From positions 34,458 through 98,457 of the forward strand of contig DKIJ01000027.1 of the NCBI GenBank assembly GCA_002454195.1: a stretch of DNA of 64,000 bases. Reading direction: 5' to 3'. Position numbers and translations under genes: made by a program. Of the stretch, positions 43,907-51,795 are shown piece by piece (the first letter of the stretch is position 1; each line of letters opens with the position of its first letter). The stretch is from Flavobacterium sp. UBA6721 (lineage in GTDB: Bacteria > Bacteroidota > Bacteroidia > Flavobacteriales > Flavobacteriaceae). Under the pieces are notes generated by a model. The model saw nothing but the letters and a program-made list of their open reading frames with translations, was not told the origin of the DNA and searched no databases.

Positions 43907-43955
43907 AAATTCCAAATTCCAAGTGCTATAATATTGGGATTTGGAATTTTTTTAT
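43907..43955. terminator. bidirectional hairpin terminator between recQ and the 43981 gene
   Basis: The arms AAATTCCAAATTCCAA (43907-43922) and TTGGGATTTGGAATTT (43934-43949) pair over 16 bases with one mismatch, followed by a T-run. The two flanking genes are convergent, so it can serve both. Confidence 0.8.
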
Positions 43956-43980
43956 TGGATTTTTTTAAGTTATTTGTAAT

Positions 43981-44220
43981 TTACTCTATGTAAAGTTCCC
44001 CTCGATGCGGTTTCAAAGCATCTCTGACCTGAATCATATTTTCGTCAGTTACCACCATAAATGCGATAGCGTGTATTTCGTCATAAACTTTAAAACCAGT
44101 AATATTTATAGGTAATTTTTCAATAGTGATGTATTCTTTTAAGTGGATTTCGTGATGTTCGGCAGTTTTTGCAGAAGCAGGGCCGCGAAAATCCCAAATC
44201 AATTTTATTTTTCTAGACAT
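43981..44220 (-). CDS. conserved small protein of unknown function
   Basis: From the ATG at 44220 the product is 79 residues (SRKIKLIWDFRGPASAKTAE..., ending RDALKPHRGELYIE). An in-frame upstream start at 44259 would add 13 residues of poor character. FRGPASAKTAEHHEIHL and a VYDEIHAIAFMVV segment look conserved, with several histidines, but I do not recognise a named domain. No signal peptide or membrane helix is visible. It is monocistronic, between the recQ terminator and a repeat-like intergenic region. Confidence 0.7.
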   Translation of the reverse strand: MSRKIKLIWDFRGPASAKTAEHHEIHLKEYITIEKLPINITGFKVYDEIHAIAFMVVTDENMIQVRDALKPHRGELYIE

Positions 44221-44320
44221 TGATAAAAGTTTCAAAGATTTTAAGTGACAAAGGTACAAAGTCTTTCTTAAAAGGGCTAAGTTTGTAAGAGGTTAAGGTG
44301 CTGGTTTTTTTTCGATAGAG

Positions 44321-44392
44321 CCTCACTACGATGCGTTTTTACTATTATGTAAATCTGCTTCAATCTGTGTAAATCTGCGTGCAAATTTTGGA
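44321..44392. repeat. intergenic repeat-like stretch (AATCTGTGTAAATCTGCGTG type)
   Basis: Within the 255-base gap 44221-44475 lies GTAAATCTGCTTCAATCTGT followed by GTAAATCTGCGTGC, three near copies of a ten-base unit (xAATCTGYxT). Upstream, CGATAGAGCCTCACTACGAT resembles TGATAGAGCTTCACTACAAA at about 55909-55928. Such degenerate units recur between genes in flavobacteria. No gene is seen in the gap. Confidence 0.55.
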
Positions 44393-44420
44393 GTAAAGAT
44401 AAAATCTCATTTCAAAATTG

Positions 44421-44428
44421 TATTTTTG
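44421..44428 (+). promoter_or_regulatory. putative -7 element TATTTTTG for the 44476 gene
   Basis: TATTTTTG, followed by C, matches the flavobacterial TAnnTTTG consensus 48 bases before the ATG at 44476. The nearest TTG on the 5' side is about 30 bases away, longer than usual, so only the -7 half is well supported. Confidence 0.5.
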
Positions 44429-44475
44429 CAACTTCTTTTCATAGAAAGAAAAGCCAATAAAATAAATACATCATC

Positions 44476-46056
44476 ATGCCCAAAGAACTTTTACTTCAGG
44501 TAACTCCGGAAATTGCTGCCAACGAATCTTTGCTTAAAGATCATTTGTCCAAACAAATAAAAGTAGCTGTTTCTGAAATTCAGCATGTTGTGATTCTAAA
44601 GCGTTCAATTGATGCCCGCCAAAAAGTAGTTAAAATCAATTTGAAAGTGCTTATTTATTTAAAAGGGGAAGCTTTTCAGGAAAAACCATTACAACTACCG
44701 GATTATCCAAATGTAGCTAATGCACAGGAAGTAATTGTGGTAGGGGCTGGTCCTGCGGGACTTTTTGCAGCATTACAGTTGATTGAATTGGGTTTAAAAC
44801 CAATTTTGATTGAGCGCGGAAAAGATGTTCGTGGTCGTCGTCGAGATTTGAAAGCTATCAATCGCGATCATATTGTAAATGAGGATTCTAATTATTGTTT
44901 TGGCGAAGGTGGAGCAGGAACTTATTCGGATGGGAAATTGTATACGCGTTCTAAAAAGCGTGGCGATGTGAATCGGATTTTAGAATTATTAGTGGCTTTT
45001 GGTGCTACACCTGATATTTTAGTGGATGCACATCCGCATATTGGAACGAATAAATTGCCAAAAATTATTGAAGATATCCGTGAGAAAATCAAGGAATGTG
45101 GCGGTCAGGTTTTGTTTGAAACACGAGTTACGGATATTTTGGTTAAAAATAATGAGGTAGAAGGAGTGGTGATACAAAACGGAGACAAAATTTTGGCGAA
45201 TAAGTTGATTTTAGCTACCGGACATTCGGCTCGAGATATTTTTGAATTATTAGACAGAAAAAAAATATTGATTGAAGCTAAACCTTTTGCTCTAGGCGTT
45301 CGCGCTGAGCATCCGCAATCTTTGATAGATAGTATTCAGTATAGCTGTGATTATCGTGGTGAGTTGTTGCCACCAGCGCCATATAGTATTGTGAAGCAAG
45401 TAGGAGGGCGAGGGATGTATTCTTTTTGTATGTGTCCCGGAGGTGTCATTGCGCCTTGTGCTACCAGTCCTGGTGAAGTCGTGACAAATGGCTGGTCGCC
45501 TTCTAAAAGGGATCAAGCTACTGCTAATTCGGGTATTGTTATCGAATTGAAATTGGAAGATTTTAAGCCTTTTGCCAAATTTGGTGCCTTGGCAGGAATG
45601 GAATTCCAGAAAAGCATCGAACAAAAAGCATGGCATTTGGCAGGTGAAACTCAAAAAGTTCCTGCACAAAAAATGATTGATTTTACCCAATCCAAAGTTT
45701 CAAAAGATATACCGAAAACTTCTTATGTACCGGGAACTACTCCGGTTGAATTAGGGCAAGTTTTTCCTGGGTTTTTAACACAAATATTACGCGAAGGATT
45801 TACTGCTTTCGGGAAGTCTATGAAAGGTTATTTAACTAACGAAGCGGTATTGCATGCGCCGGAATCCCGAACCTCTTCACCTGTTCGTATTCCTAGAGAT
45901 ACAATGACTTTAGAGCATTTGCAAATAAAAGGTTTGTATCCTTGCGGTGAAGGAGCGGGTTATGCAGGTGGAATTATCTCAGCTGCCATTGATGGCGAAA
46001 AATGTGCTTTGATGATTGGTGAAGCATTAGGTAAAAAAGCCCGAATTATTACTTAG
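44476..46056 (+). CDS. FAD-dependent dehydrogenase (COG2509 family)
   Basis: The 526-residue protein has an N-terminal domain of about 85 residues, then a dinucleotide-binding loop VIVVGAGPAGLFAALQLIEL near 87-106. EDSNYCFGEGGAGTYSDGKL near 136-155 and the terminal GLYPCGEGAGYAGGIISAAI with DGEKCA complete the flavin-binding fold. This matches the uncharacterised FAD-dependent dehydrogenases of the COG2509 group. Substrate and partners are unknown. A degenerate repeat stretch follows its stop codon. Confidence 0.85.
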   Translation: MPKELLLQVTPEIAANESLLKDHLSKQIKVAVSEIQHVVILKRSIDARQKVVKINLKVLIYLKGEAFQEKPLQLPDYPNVANAQEVIVVGAGPAGLFAALQLIELGLKPILIERGKDVRGRRRDLKAINRDHIVNEDSNYCFGEGGAGTYSDGKLYTRSKKRGDVNRILELLVAFGATPDILVDAHPHIGTNKLPKIIEDIREKIKECGGQVLFETRVTDILVKNNEVEGVVIQNGDKILANKLILATGHSARDIFELLDRKKILIEAKPFALGVRAEHPQSLIDSIQYSCDYRGELLPPAPYSIVKQVGGRGMYSFCMCPGGVIAPCATSPGEVVTNGWSPSKRDQATANSGIVIELKLEDFKPFAKFGALAGMEFQKSIEQKAWHLAGETQKVPAQKMIDFTQSKVSKDIPKTSYVPGTTPVELGQVFPGFLTQILREGFTAFGKSMKGYLTNEAVLHAPESRTSSPVRIPRDTMTLEHLQIKGLYPCGEGAGYAGGIISAAIDGEKCALMIGEALGKKARIIT

Positions 46057-46066
46057 TTTCGAAGTT

Positions 46067-46193
46067 GCCACGAATTACACCAATAACACAAATTCGAAAC
46101 CGAAAAACATATTTCACTGATTTTTACTTTGTGTATAGGTTTATGAAATTAATGGAAATTTGTTTTTGTGCTAATTTGTGCAATTTGTGTTCG
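46067..46193. repeat. inverted repeat-like stretch (CACGAATTACACxAAT type)
   Basis: The left part CACGAATTACACCAATAACA with CAAATTCG and the right part TTTGTGCTAATTTGTGCAAT with TTGTGTTCG are imperfect inverted complements in the gap between the dehydrogenase gene and msrA. An open frame (46065-46268) crosses it but has no coding character. The unit is of the kind found repeatedly between genes in Bacteroidota. Confidence 0.6.
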
Positions 46194-46195
46194 TA

Positions 46196-46807
46196 TTATT
46201 TTTTCAATCTGTTTTTAAAGACCTTTTCAAACTTTTCTAATTTAGGTTGGATGACCAAACGACAATAGGGTTTATTTGCATTGTTGATAAAATAGTCTTG
46301 ATGATAGTCTTCTGCTTCATAGAAATTTTTGAAAGGTTCAACTTTTGTAACAATGGGATTGTTGTAAACTTTGTTTTTGTTTAATTGATTGATGATTTCT
46401 AGAGCTGTTTTTCTTTGTAATTCATTATGGTAAAAAATAGCCGAACGGTATTGTGTTCCCACATCGGCTCCTTGACGATTCAGGGTGGTAGGATCGTGTA
46501 CCGTGAAAAAAACTTTTAGGATTTCATCCAGATTGGTTTTGGTTTTATCAAATGTAATTTGAACAACTTCGGCATGTCCTGTTTTTCCTGTACAAACGTC
46601 TTCGTAACTAGGATTGGCTAATTTTCCTCCTGAAAATCCAGAAACTACTGTTTTTACACCTTTTAAATTTTCAAAAATGGCTTCAATACACCAATAGCAG
46701 CCACCGCCTAGAGTGATTGTTTCTAGATGAGTGTTGTTTTTATTTGGCTTAGTTTGAGCATCTATATTTAAAGCAAATAACAGAATTAATAATAAAAACT
46801 TTTTCAT
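46196..46807 (-). CDS. msrA: peptide-methionine (S)-S-oxide reductase MsrA, exported
   Basis: The catalytic motif GGGCYWCIEAIFENLKGV lies near residue 35. GFSGG, CTGKTGHAEVVQITFD and EDYHQDYF near 163-170 complete the MsrA fold. The N-terminus (KKFLLLILLFALNIDAQ) is a signal peptide, so the enzyme repairs oxidised methionine in periplasmic or surface proteins. It lies 3 bases after msrB on the same strand, forming an operon. Confidence 0.95.
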   Translation of the reverse strand: MKKFLLLILLFALNIDAQTKPNKNNTHLETITLGGGCYWCIEAIFENLKGVKTVVSGFSGGKLANPSYEDVCTGKTGHAEVVQITFDKTKTNLDEILKVFFTVHDPTTLNRQGADVGTQYRSAIFYHNELQRKTALEIINQLNKNKVYNNPIVTKVEPFKNFYEAEDYHQDYFINNANKPYCRLVIQPKLEKFEKVFKNRLKK

Positions 46808-46810
46808 TGT

Positions 46811-47386
46811 TTAATTTTGAGTGTTTTCGATAAGTAAATTGTTGTCTGGAATGAAGTCTAGTGCAATTGAATTCATACAATATCTTTTTCCAGTGGGTGC
46901 AGGACCATCATCAAATAGATGCCCTAAATGACCATCACATCTTCCACAAAGAGCTTCAATTCGTTCCATATTGTAGGAGTAGTCGTTTTTGAATACGATA
47001 CTTTTTTTATTTTCTTGTTCAAAAAAACTGGGCCATCCGCAACTGCTGGAAAATTTGGATGTAGAGCGAAAAAGCATATTTCCACAAGATGCGCAATAGT
47101 ATGTTCCTTTTTCGTCAGTGTTCCAATATTTGCCTGTAAATGCTCTTTCGGTTTCGGCTTTTCGCATCACTAAATACACATCTTCGGGTAAAACTTTTTT
47201 CCATTGTGCATCGCTCAATTTAAGTTTTGTGGTGTCTGTATTGGAATAATAAGGATTAGATGGTTTAGTGATTTTATTTTCTTTTATTGCCGTTTCTGCA
47301 ACTGTATTTTTTTTGTTTTGTCCACAGGCTGAAAGAACAAATAAAGGAATAATGAATATCAGATTTATTAAAGAATTTGTTTTCAT
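46811..47386 (-). CDS. msrB: peptide-methionine (R)-S-oxide reductase MsrB, lipoprotein
   Basis: A lipoprotein signal with LSAC lipobox (Cys near residue 21) comes before the MsrB domain. Zinc ligands are CASCG and CGRCDGHLGH, and the catalytic cysteine is in RYCMNSIALDF near the end. It reduces the R-epimer of methionine sulfoxide and so complements MsrA. Both being exported suggests an oxidative-damage repair unit in the cell envelope. A promoter-like element lies 59-66 bases upstream. Confidence 0.95.
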   Translation of the reverse strand: MKTNSLINLIFIIPLFVLSACGQNKKNTVAETAIKENKITKPSNPYYSNTDTTKLKLSDAQWKKVLPEDVYLVMRKAETERAFTGKYWNTDEKGTYYCASCGNMLFRSTSKFSSSCGWPSFFEQENKKSIVFKNDYSYNMERIEALCGRCDGHLGHLFDDGPAPTGKRYCMNSIALDFIPDNNLLIENTQN

Positions 47387-47444
47387 AAATGGATTGCTTA
47401 TTCGTTTTTAAAGTTTAGAGCTGTTAATGAGTCTTTTGTATAGA

Positions 47445-47476
47445 CAAAGATAGCTGTCAATTGGTTTTGTTTACTA
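47445..47476 (-). promoter_or_regulatory. putative promoter for msrB-msrA
   Basis: On the minus strand TATCTTTG (47445-47452) matches TAnnTTTG, and a TTG lies about 24 bases upstream of it. Transcription would begin close to 47438, some 50 bases before the msrB ATG. The -33 spacing is one base longer than the usual range. Confidence 0.55.
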
Positions 47477-47634
47477 CAACGAAGGCTATTTTTAACAGCT
47501 ATTTGGGGCTTGTTTAACAATTGTATTTACGTAATCGCACTTTCTTTGGTTTTTTAATCGGATAAGGATGTAAGCAAGTGTTTCTTTTCTAAGAATTTTT
47601 TGTAATATAATTCAAAGAGAACGTTAAAGACGGC

Positions 47635-47662
47635 TTGTTTCCTTATCTTTTTTGTATTTTTG
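47635..47662 (+). promoter_or_regulatory. promoter for idi-queD-bcp
   Basis: TTG at 47635-47637 and TATTTTTG at 47655-47662 are spaced by 17 bases, matching the flavobacterial sigma consensus. The idi ATG is at 47680, giving a very short leader. The rest of the 293-base gap 47387-47679 holds no gene. Confidence 0.7.
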
Positions 47663-47679
47663 TTTACCTATAAAAATAT

Positions 47680-48207
47680 ATGTTAGAAGAAAACGTAATA
47701 CTGGTTAACGAAAATGATGAGCCTATTGGCTTGATGCCTAAATTAGAGGCTCATGAAAAAGCGGTATTACACCGTGCTTTTTCGGTTTTTGTTTTAAATG
47801 ATAAAAACCAATTGATGTTGCAGCAACGTGCGCATCATAAATACCATTCTCCATTGTTGTGGACTAATACTTGTTGTAGTCATCAGCGCGAAGGCGAAAC
47901 AAATCTTCAGGCTGGAAACAGAAGATTGATGGAAGAAATGGGTTTTAAAACCGAATTAAAAGAATTGTTTCATTTTATTTATAAAGCCCCTTTTGATAAT
48001 GGCTTGACAGAGCATGAATTGGATCATGTGATGATTGGCTATTATAATGAGGAGCCTATAATTAATTTGGACGAGGTTGAAGCGTGGAAATGGATGGATA
48101 TTGAAGCTGTGAAACAGGATATTACTTTAAATCCAGAGATTTATACCATTTGGTTTAAGATTATTTTTGATGAATTCTATCATTATTTAGAAGAACATAA
48201 AGTTTAA
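47680..48207 (+). CDS. idi: isopentenyl-diphosphate delta-isomerase (type 1)
   Basis: The 175-residue Nudix-fold enzyme has LHRAFSVFVLNDKNQLMLQQ, the catalytic-cysteine segment LLWTNTCCSHQREGE near 61-75, a Nudix-like RRLMEEMGF and HELDHVMIGYY near 118. It interconverts isopentenyl and dimethylallyl diphosphate for isoprenoid (undecaprenyl, menaquinone, carotenoid) synthesis. It heads an operon with queD and the peroxiredoxin gene. Confidence 0.95.
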   Translation: MLEENVILVNENDEPIGLMPKLEAHEKAVLHRAFSVFVLNDKNQLMLQQRAHHKYHSPLLWTNTCCSHQREGETNLQAGNRRLMEEMGFKTELKELFHFIYKAPFDNGLTEHELDHVMIGYYNEEPIINLDEVEAWKWMDIEAVKQDITLNPEIYTIWFKIIFDEFYHYLEEHKV

Positions 48208-48230
48208 ACACTTTTGATTTATATAGGATT

Positions 48231-48641
48231 ATGAAAGTAACAATAAGTAGAAAAGCACATTTTAATGCCGCTCATCGTTTGTATCGCAAAGACTGGAGTT
48301 TCGAACAGAATGATGCTGTTTTTGGGAAATGTAATAATCCAAATTTTCATGGGCATAACTATGAACTGATTGTGAGTGTTACGGGTCCAATTAATCCCGA
48401 AACAGGTTACGTAATGGATGCTAAGATTTTAGCTGATATTATTAAGGCTGAGGTTGAAGATGCATTTGATCATAAAAATCTCAATTTAGATGTATCTGAG
48501 TTTGAAAATCTAAATCCAACAGCTGAAAACATTGTGGTGGTAATTTGGAATAAGATAAGAAAGCAAGTAGAAAGTCAATTTGAACTAGAGGTAGTGTTAT
48601 ACGAAACACCTCGAAATTTTGTAAGCTATAAAGGATTATGA
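48231..48641 (+). CDS. queD: 6-carboxytetrahydropterin synthase family protein
   Basis: The 136-residue protein has the zinc-binding histidines HFNAAHRL near 10 and FHGHNYELIVSV near 42, the FDHKNLN motif near 80, the catalytic-type ENIVVVIWNKI segment and YETPRNFVSY at the end. QueD makes 6-carboxytetrahydropterin in queuosine synthesis; related proteins act in tetrahydropterin synthesis. Its TGA overlaps the ATG of the next gene. Confidence 0.9.
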   Translation: MKVTISRKAHFNAAHRLYRKDWSFEQNDAVFGKCNNPNFHGHNYELIVSVTGPINPETGYVMDAKILADIIKAEVEDAFDHKNLNLDVSEFENLNPTAENIVVVIWNKIRKQVESQFELEVVLYETPRNFVSYKGL

Positions 48642-49091
48642 TGCCATTGAAGGAAGGGGATAAGATACCTCATTTTACCGCTAAAGATGCCAGTGGTCAG
48701 TTGTTTGAAAGCCACACAGTGATTGGAAAAAAAAGCAGTTATTATTTATTTTTATCCAAAGGATAATACACCTCAATGTACTGTTCAGGCATGTGGTTTT
48801 CGGGATAATTATTCGGAATTTTTAAATTTAGGTGTTGATGTCATCGGAATTAGTGTTGATGATGTGGCTTCTCACCAAAAGTTTATCCAAAAATTTAATT
48901 TGCCTTTCACACTTTTAGCTGATACCGATAATTCAATTCGTAAGCTTTTTGGTGTTCCGTCTAAAATATTTGGTTTGCTTCCGGGTAGAGTGACCTATTT
49001 AGTAGATAGTGACGGAATCATTCAAAAGGTTTTTGATAGTGTTTTAGGGATGAAGCATGTCACTAAAATGTTGGAAACAATAAAAAAATAA
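48641..49091 (+). pseudogene. bcp: peroxiredoxin (Bcp/PrxQ family) with an apparent +1 frameshift
   Basis: Two frames together give a complete Bcp of about 150 residues. The first, from the ATG at 48641 (or 48638), encodes PLKEGDKIPHFTAKDASGQL up to VIGKK. The second begins AVIIYFYPKDNTPQCTVQAC with the peroxidatic cysteine and resolving-type partner, and continues to the normal end (TKMLETIKK). The break is at a run of eight A at 48727-48734, where seven would restore one frame. It may be a sequencing error, phase variation, slippage-rescued expression or true loss of function. The protein reduces peroxides with thioredoxin. Confidence 0.85.
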
Positions 49092-49107
49092 ATCGAATAT
49101 TAAGTAC

Positions 49108-49145
49108 AAAGTAGCTTTTCAAAGTAAATGTTAGGCTACTTTTTT
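49108..49145 (+). terminator. hairpin terminator after the peroxiredoxin gene
   Basis: AAAGTAGC (49108-49115) pairs with GCTACTTT (from 49135), followed by a run of T. The loop of about 19 bases is long, but the stem and T-run are clear. It closes the idi-queD-bcp operon. Confidence 0.65.
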
Positions 49146-49184
49146 ATTATAAACAATTACAATCTTTAAAAAAAACAATTACTA

Positions 49185-50150
49185 ATGAAGAGTATCTATC
49201 CATTACAGTTTGAACCTATTTTAAAAGAAAGAATTTGGGGTGGTGAAAAATTAAAAACAGTTTTAGGTAAACCAATTCAGTCTTCAACAGTTGGGGAAAG
49301 TTGGGAACTTTCTACCGTTGAAGGTGACGTTAGTGTTGTGGCTAATGGCGAATTGAAAGGAACCTCTTTAATGACACTTATTGATGAGAGTCCAAATGAG
49401 ATTTTAGGTACTGCTGTTTATGCACGATTTGGAAAACAATTTCCATTATTATTTAAATATTTAGATGCTCGCGAAGATTTGTCAATACAAGTTCATCCAA
49501 ATGATGCTTTAGCTAAAGAGCGTCACAATTCGTTTGGTAAAACGGAAATGTGGTATATCATGCAAGCCGATGAAGATGCACGTATAATAGTTGGTTTCAA
49601 AGAAAAATCAAATGCAGAGGAATATGTGGCAAATCTTAAAAATAAAACCTTACTATCTATTTTGGATGATGTGAAAGTGAAATCAGGTGATGTGTTTTTT
49701 CTTGAAACGGGTACGGTTCACGCCATTGGAGCAGGATTAGTAGTAGCAGAAATTCAGCAAACCTCTGATATTACCTATCGTATTTATGATTTTGATAGAG
49801 TTGATGCTCAGGGTAATGGAAGAGAATTGCATATAGATTTAGCATTGGATGCAATTAATTATGATAAAGTAGATACGTATAAAAACTATAGTAAAGAACC
49901 TAATACATCAAATACAGTAGTAGATTGTCCTTATTTTACCACTAATTTAATTCCATTAGATGGCGAAGTAAAAGTGAATAAAAATGGAGAAACTTTTACA
50001 GTGTATATGTGTGTAGAAGGAAGTTTCGAATTAGATTATAATGGTATGAAATACAGCTATAAAAAAGGAGATACTGTGTTGATTCCGGCAGAAATTAAAG
50101 CATTTGTTTTAAGTGGAAAAGCTTCTGTTTTAGAAATATACATTTCATAG
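49185..50150 (+). CDS. manA: mannose-6-phosphate isomerase, class I
   Basis: The 321-residue cupin enzyme starts YPLQFEPILKERIWGGEKLK. It has the zinc-binding segments LSIQVHPNDALAKERH near 97 and TEMWYIM near 119, TVHAIGAGLVVAEIQQTSDI near 176 and the DFDRVDAQG loop. It interconverts fructose-6-phosphate and mannose-6-phosphate, feeding GDP-mannose and hence surface glycans. It is separated from the operon before it by a terminator. Confidence 0.93.
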   Translation: MKSIYPLQFEPILKERIWGGEKLKTVLGKPIQSSTVGESWELSTVEGDVSVVANGELKGTSLMTLIDESPNEILGTAVYARFGKQFPLLFKYLDAREDLSIQVHPNDALAKERHNSFGKTEMWYIMQADEDARIIVGFKEKSNAEEYVANLKNKTLLSILDDVKVKSGDVFFLETGTVHAIGAGLVVAEIQQTSDITYRIYDFDRVDAQGNGRELHIDLALDAINYDKVDTYKNYSKEPNTSNTVVDCPYFTTNLIPLDGEVKVNKNGETFTVYMCVEGSFELDYNGMKYSYKKGDTVLIPAEIKAFVLSGKASVLEIYIS

Positions 50151-50172
50151 TGACTAATAGAAAGTTTATGTG

Positions 50173-50180
50173 TATTTTTG
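50173..50180 (+). promoter_or_regulatory. putative -7 element TATTTTTG before the 50206 gene
   Basis: TATTTTTG followed by C lies 26 bases before the ATG at 50206 and fits TAnnTTTG. No clear TTG is found at 17-23 bases upstream. Its position argues against translation from the GTG at 50170. Confidence 0.5.
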
Positions 50181-50205
50181 CAAGCGCAAATTAAAATTTA
50201 AAAAA

Positions 50206-50472
50206 ATGGCAAACGTTAAGAATTTAAAGAAAGACATCAACTACGTTTTAGGGGATATTATTGAGGCGGTTTACTTATTTGAACTTTCAACTACTGGAAA
50301 ACCAACTGCAGAAACTAATAATTTAATTGATGAAGCTATTGCTGCTTTTGATAATTTGATAACAAAAGTAAATGCTAAGAATGTTGAAAATAAAAAAGCA
50401 CACTTCAAACAAATCAATGTAGAATTGGAACAAGTTGCTAATCAATTGATTGCTAAAATCAACGAATTGTAG
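50206..50472 (+). CDS. small helical protein of unknown function
   Basis: The 88-residue product (ANVKNLKKDINYVLGDIIEA...) is predicted all-helical from its heptad-like leucines and isoleucines, and it is lysine- and glutamate-rich with no membrane segment. The in-frame GTG at 50170 lies inside a promoter-like box, so ATG at 50206 is chosen. I recall similar short proteins in flavobacteria but no assigned function. It lies just before the tRNA-Thr genes. Confidence 0.75.
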   Translation: MANVKNLKKDINYVLGDIIEAVYLFELSTTGKPTAETNNLIDEAIAAFDNLITKVNAKNVENKKAHFKQINVELEQVANQLIAKINEL

Positions 50473-50504
50473 TCAGTAAAAAGCGAAAAAAAGTGCAAAT
50501 TTAG

Positions 50505-50535
50505 TTTGGAAAATTGAAATTCAGCTGTATCTTTG
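50505..50535 (+). promoter_or_regulatory. promoter for the tRNA-Thr pair
   Basis: TTTG at 50505-50508 and TATCTTTG at 50528-50535 are 19 bases apart, a textbook flavobacterial promoter. The first tRNA begins 17 bases after the -7 box. Confidence 0.8.
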
Positions 50536-50551
50536 CACCCGTAATAATGAC

Positions 50552-50625
50552 GCCGATGTAGCTCAGCTGGCTAGAGCAGCTGATTTGTAATCAGCAGGTC
50601 GTGGGTTCGAGTCCCTCTATCGGCT
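50552..50625 (+). tRNA. tRNA-Thr (anticodon TGT)
   Basis: The 74-base cloverleaf has acceptor arms GCCGATG/TATCGGC, a D-arm with AGCTCAGCTGG, the anticodon stem GCTGA/TCAGC around the loop TTTGTAA (anticodon TGT) and the T-arm GTGGGTTCGAGTCCC. The CCA end is not encoded. It is identical to the copy at 50685-50758. Confidence 0.97.
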
Positions 50626-50627
50626 CA

Positions 50628-50650
50628 AAACTTCTAAATTGTAGAAGTTT
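50628..50650 (+). other. perfect hairpin between the two tRNA-Thr genes
   Basis: AAACTTCTA (50628-50636) and TAGAAGTTT (50642-50650) form a nine-base perfect stem with a five-base loop. It begins 3 bases after the first tRNA. There is no T-run, so it may be a processing signal or an attenuator, not a full terminator. Confidence 0.6.
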
Positions 50651-50684
50651 GTTATTGAAATTCGATAATCATTATTACACAATT

Positions 50685-50758
50685 GCCGATGTAGCTCAGC
50701 TGGCTAGAGCAGCTGATTTGTAATCAGCAGGTCGTGGGTTCGAGTCCCTCTATCGGCT
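50685..50758 (+). tRNA. tRNA-Thr (anticodon TGT), second copy
   Basis: Base-for-base identical to the tRNA at 50552-50625, separated from it by 59 bases. The two are probably transcribed together from the promoter at 50505 and stopped at the terminator at 50766. Confidence 0.97.
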
Positions 50759-50765
50759 CTTAAGT

Positions 50766-50796
50766 AAAACCATCTAACGTTTGTTAGGTGGTTTTT
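50766..50796 (+). terminator. intrinsic terminator after the tRNA-Thr pair
   Basis: AAAACCATCTAAC pairs with GTTAGGTGGTTTT across a four-base loop, with one G-T wobble, and runs into a T-rich tail. Confidence 0.85.
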
Positions 50797-50850
50797 TGTT
50801 TTTTTATCACTTTCTTTGACTTGAATTCATAAAAATAAATAAACTGTAAG

Positions 50851-51717
50851 ATGAAATGGATTACCAGAGAGCGACCAAAAATAGATAGAATTGCCTGTCC
50901 ATGGCTTATTAAGAAATTTATTGATAGCGAAGCTGAGATTATTTATGTGCCATTTGTTGAAGTGACGGATAAGGCAAAAGAGTTAAAGGGAATTCCTTTT
51001 GATATACCTAATGTAGAGTATACACATTATGGAACCGAAAGCACATTTGACTATATTATAAAAAAACATAAAATAACAGATCCGGCTATTTTAATAATGG
51101 CTGATATCATACGTGGCGCAGATACTGACAGACATGAAATTACGGAAGAATCTGCCGGTTTATGGGCTATATCAGCCGGTCTTTCTTATAATATTACCGA
51201 TGATTACAAACTTTTAGAAACGGGGATAGTTATTTACGATGCTTTATACAGTTGGGCAAAGCATCTTTATAAACAAAAACACCTGCAAAACAGTCCGTTT
51301 GAAAAATTACTTCATGAAGTTTATGATAAATTTTTGAAGGATAAAAAAGCAAACAAAAAAACTCCTGAATGGGTAAGAGATTTAAAAGCAATAATACAAG
51401 ATCAGATTGATACTCAGTTTACTTTTGACCTTAAAAAGATTTCCACCGATTTAGAGCTGAATCCTTCATATTTATCAAGAGAGTTTTCTAAATATTTTGA
51501 TGATTTGAATTTTGGTGATTATATCAGAAAATTGAGAATTGAGAAAGCGATTCATTTAATACAAAATTCGACTTATTCCCTTACTGAGATTGCTTACATG
51601 ACAGGTTTTTCAGATCAGAGTCATTTTACGAGAATATTCAAGCTTAGTACCGGGAAAAATCCTTCTTCTTATAGAAAAAATGCTCAAAAAGGTAATTCAG
51701 ATACAAAAAGTAAATAA
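50851..51717 (+). CDS. ChrB-domain protein fused to an AraC-type DNA-binding domain
   Basis: Residues 1 to about 145 are a ChrB (chromate resistance) domain: MKWITRERPKIDRIACPWLI with KKFID, AEIIYVPF and IRGADTDRHE near 91-100. Residues about 175-285 hold an AraC/XylS double helix-turn-helix: DLKKISTDLELNPSYLSREF, then LTEIAYMTGFSDQSHFTRIF with KLSTGKNPSSYR. The chromate transporter gene follows after 78 bases. The fusion suggests a one-protein sensor-regulator for chromate efflux; ligand sensing by the ChrB part is inference. The length is 288 residues. Confidence 0.88.
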   Translation: MKWITRERPKIDRIACPWLIKKFIDSEAEIIYVPFVEVTDKAKELKGIPFDIPNVEYTHYGTESTFDYIIKKHKITDPAILIMADIIRGADTDRHEITEESAGLWAISAGLSYNITDDYKLLETGIVIYDALYSWAKHLYKQKHLQNSPFEKLLHEVYDKFLKDKKANKKTPEWVRDLKAIIQDQIDTQFTFDLKKISTDLELNPSYLSREFSKYFDDLNFGDYIRKLRIEKAIHLIQNSTYSLTEIAYMTGFSDQSHFTRIFKLSTGKNPSSYRKNAQKGNSDTKSK

Positions 51718-51795
51718 CATTCTATTTATAGTTTTAGGACGGTATTAGTTTTGATGTTAGACTTCAAATAGGAATTATTTTAACAGCAAGAGATT

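Noticed and set aside
45292-45690. 132-codon open frame opposite the dehydrogenase gene
   Set aside because: Antisense shadow of a conserved gene, with low-complexity text and no recognisable motif.
46065-46268. Open frame after the FAD-dependent dehydrogenase
   Set aside because: It crosses a repeat-like stretch and the 3' end of msrA on the other strand; the composition is not protein-like.
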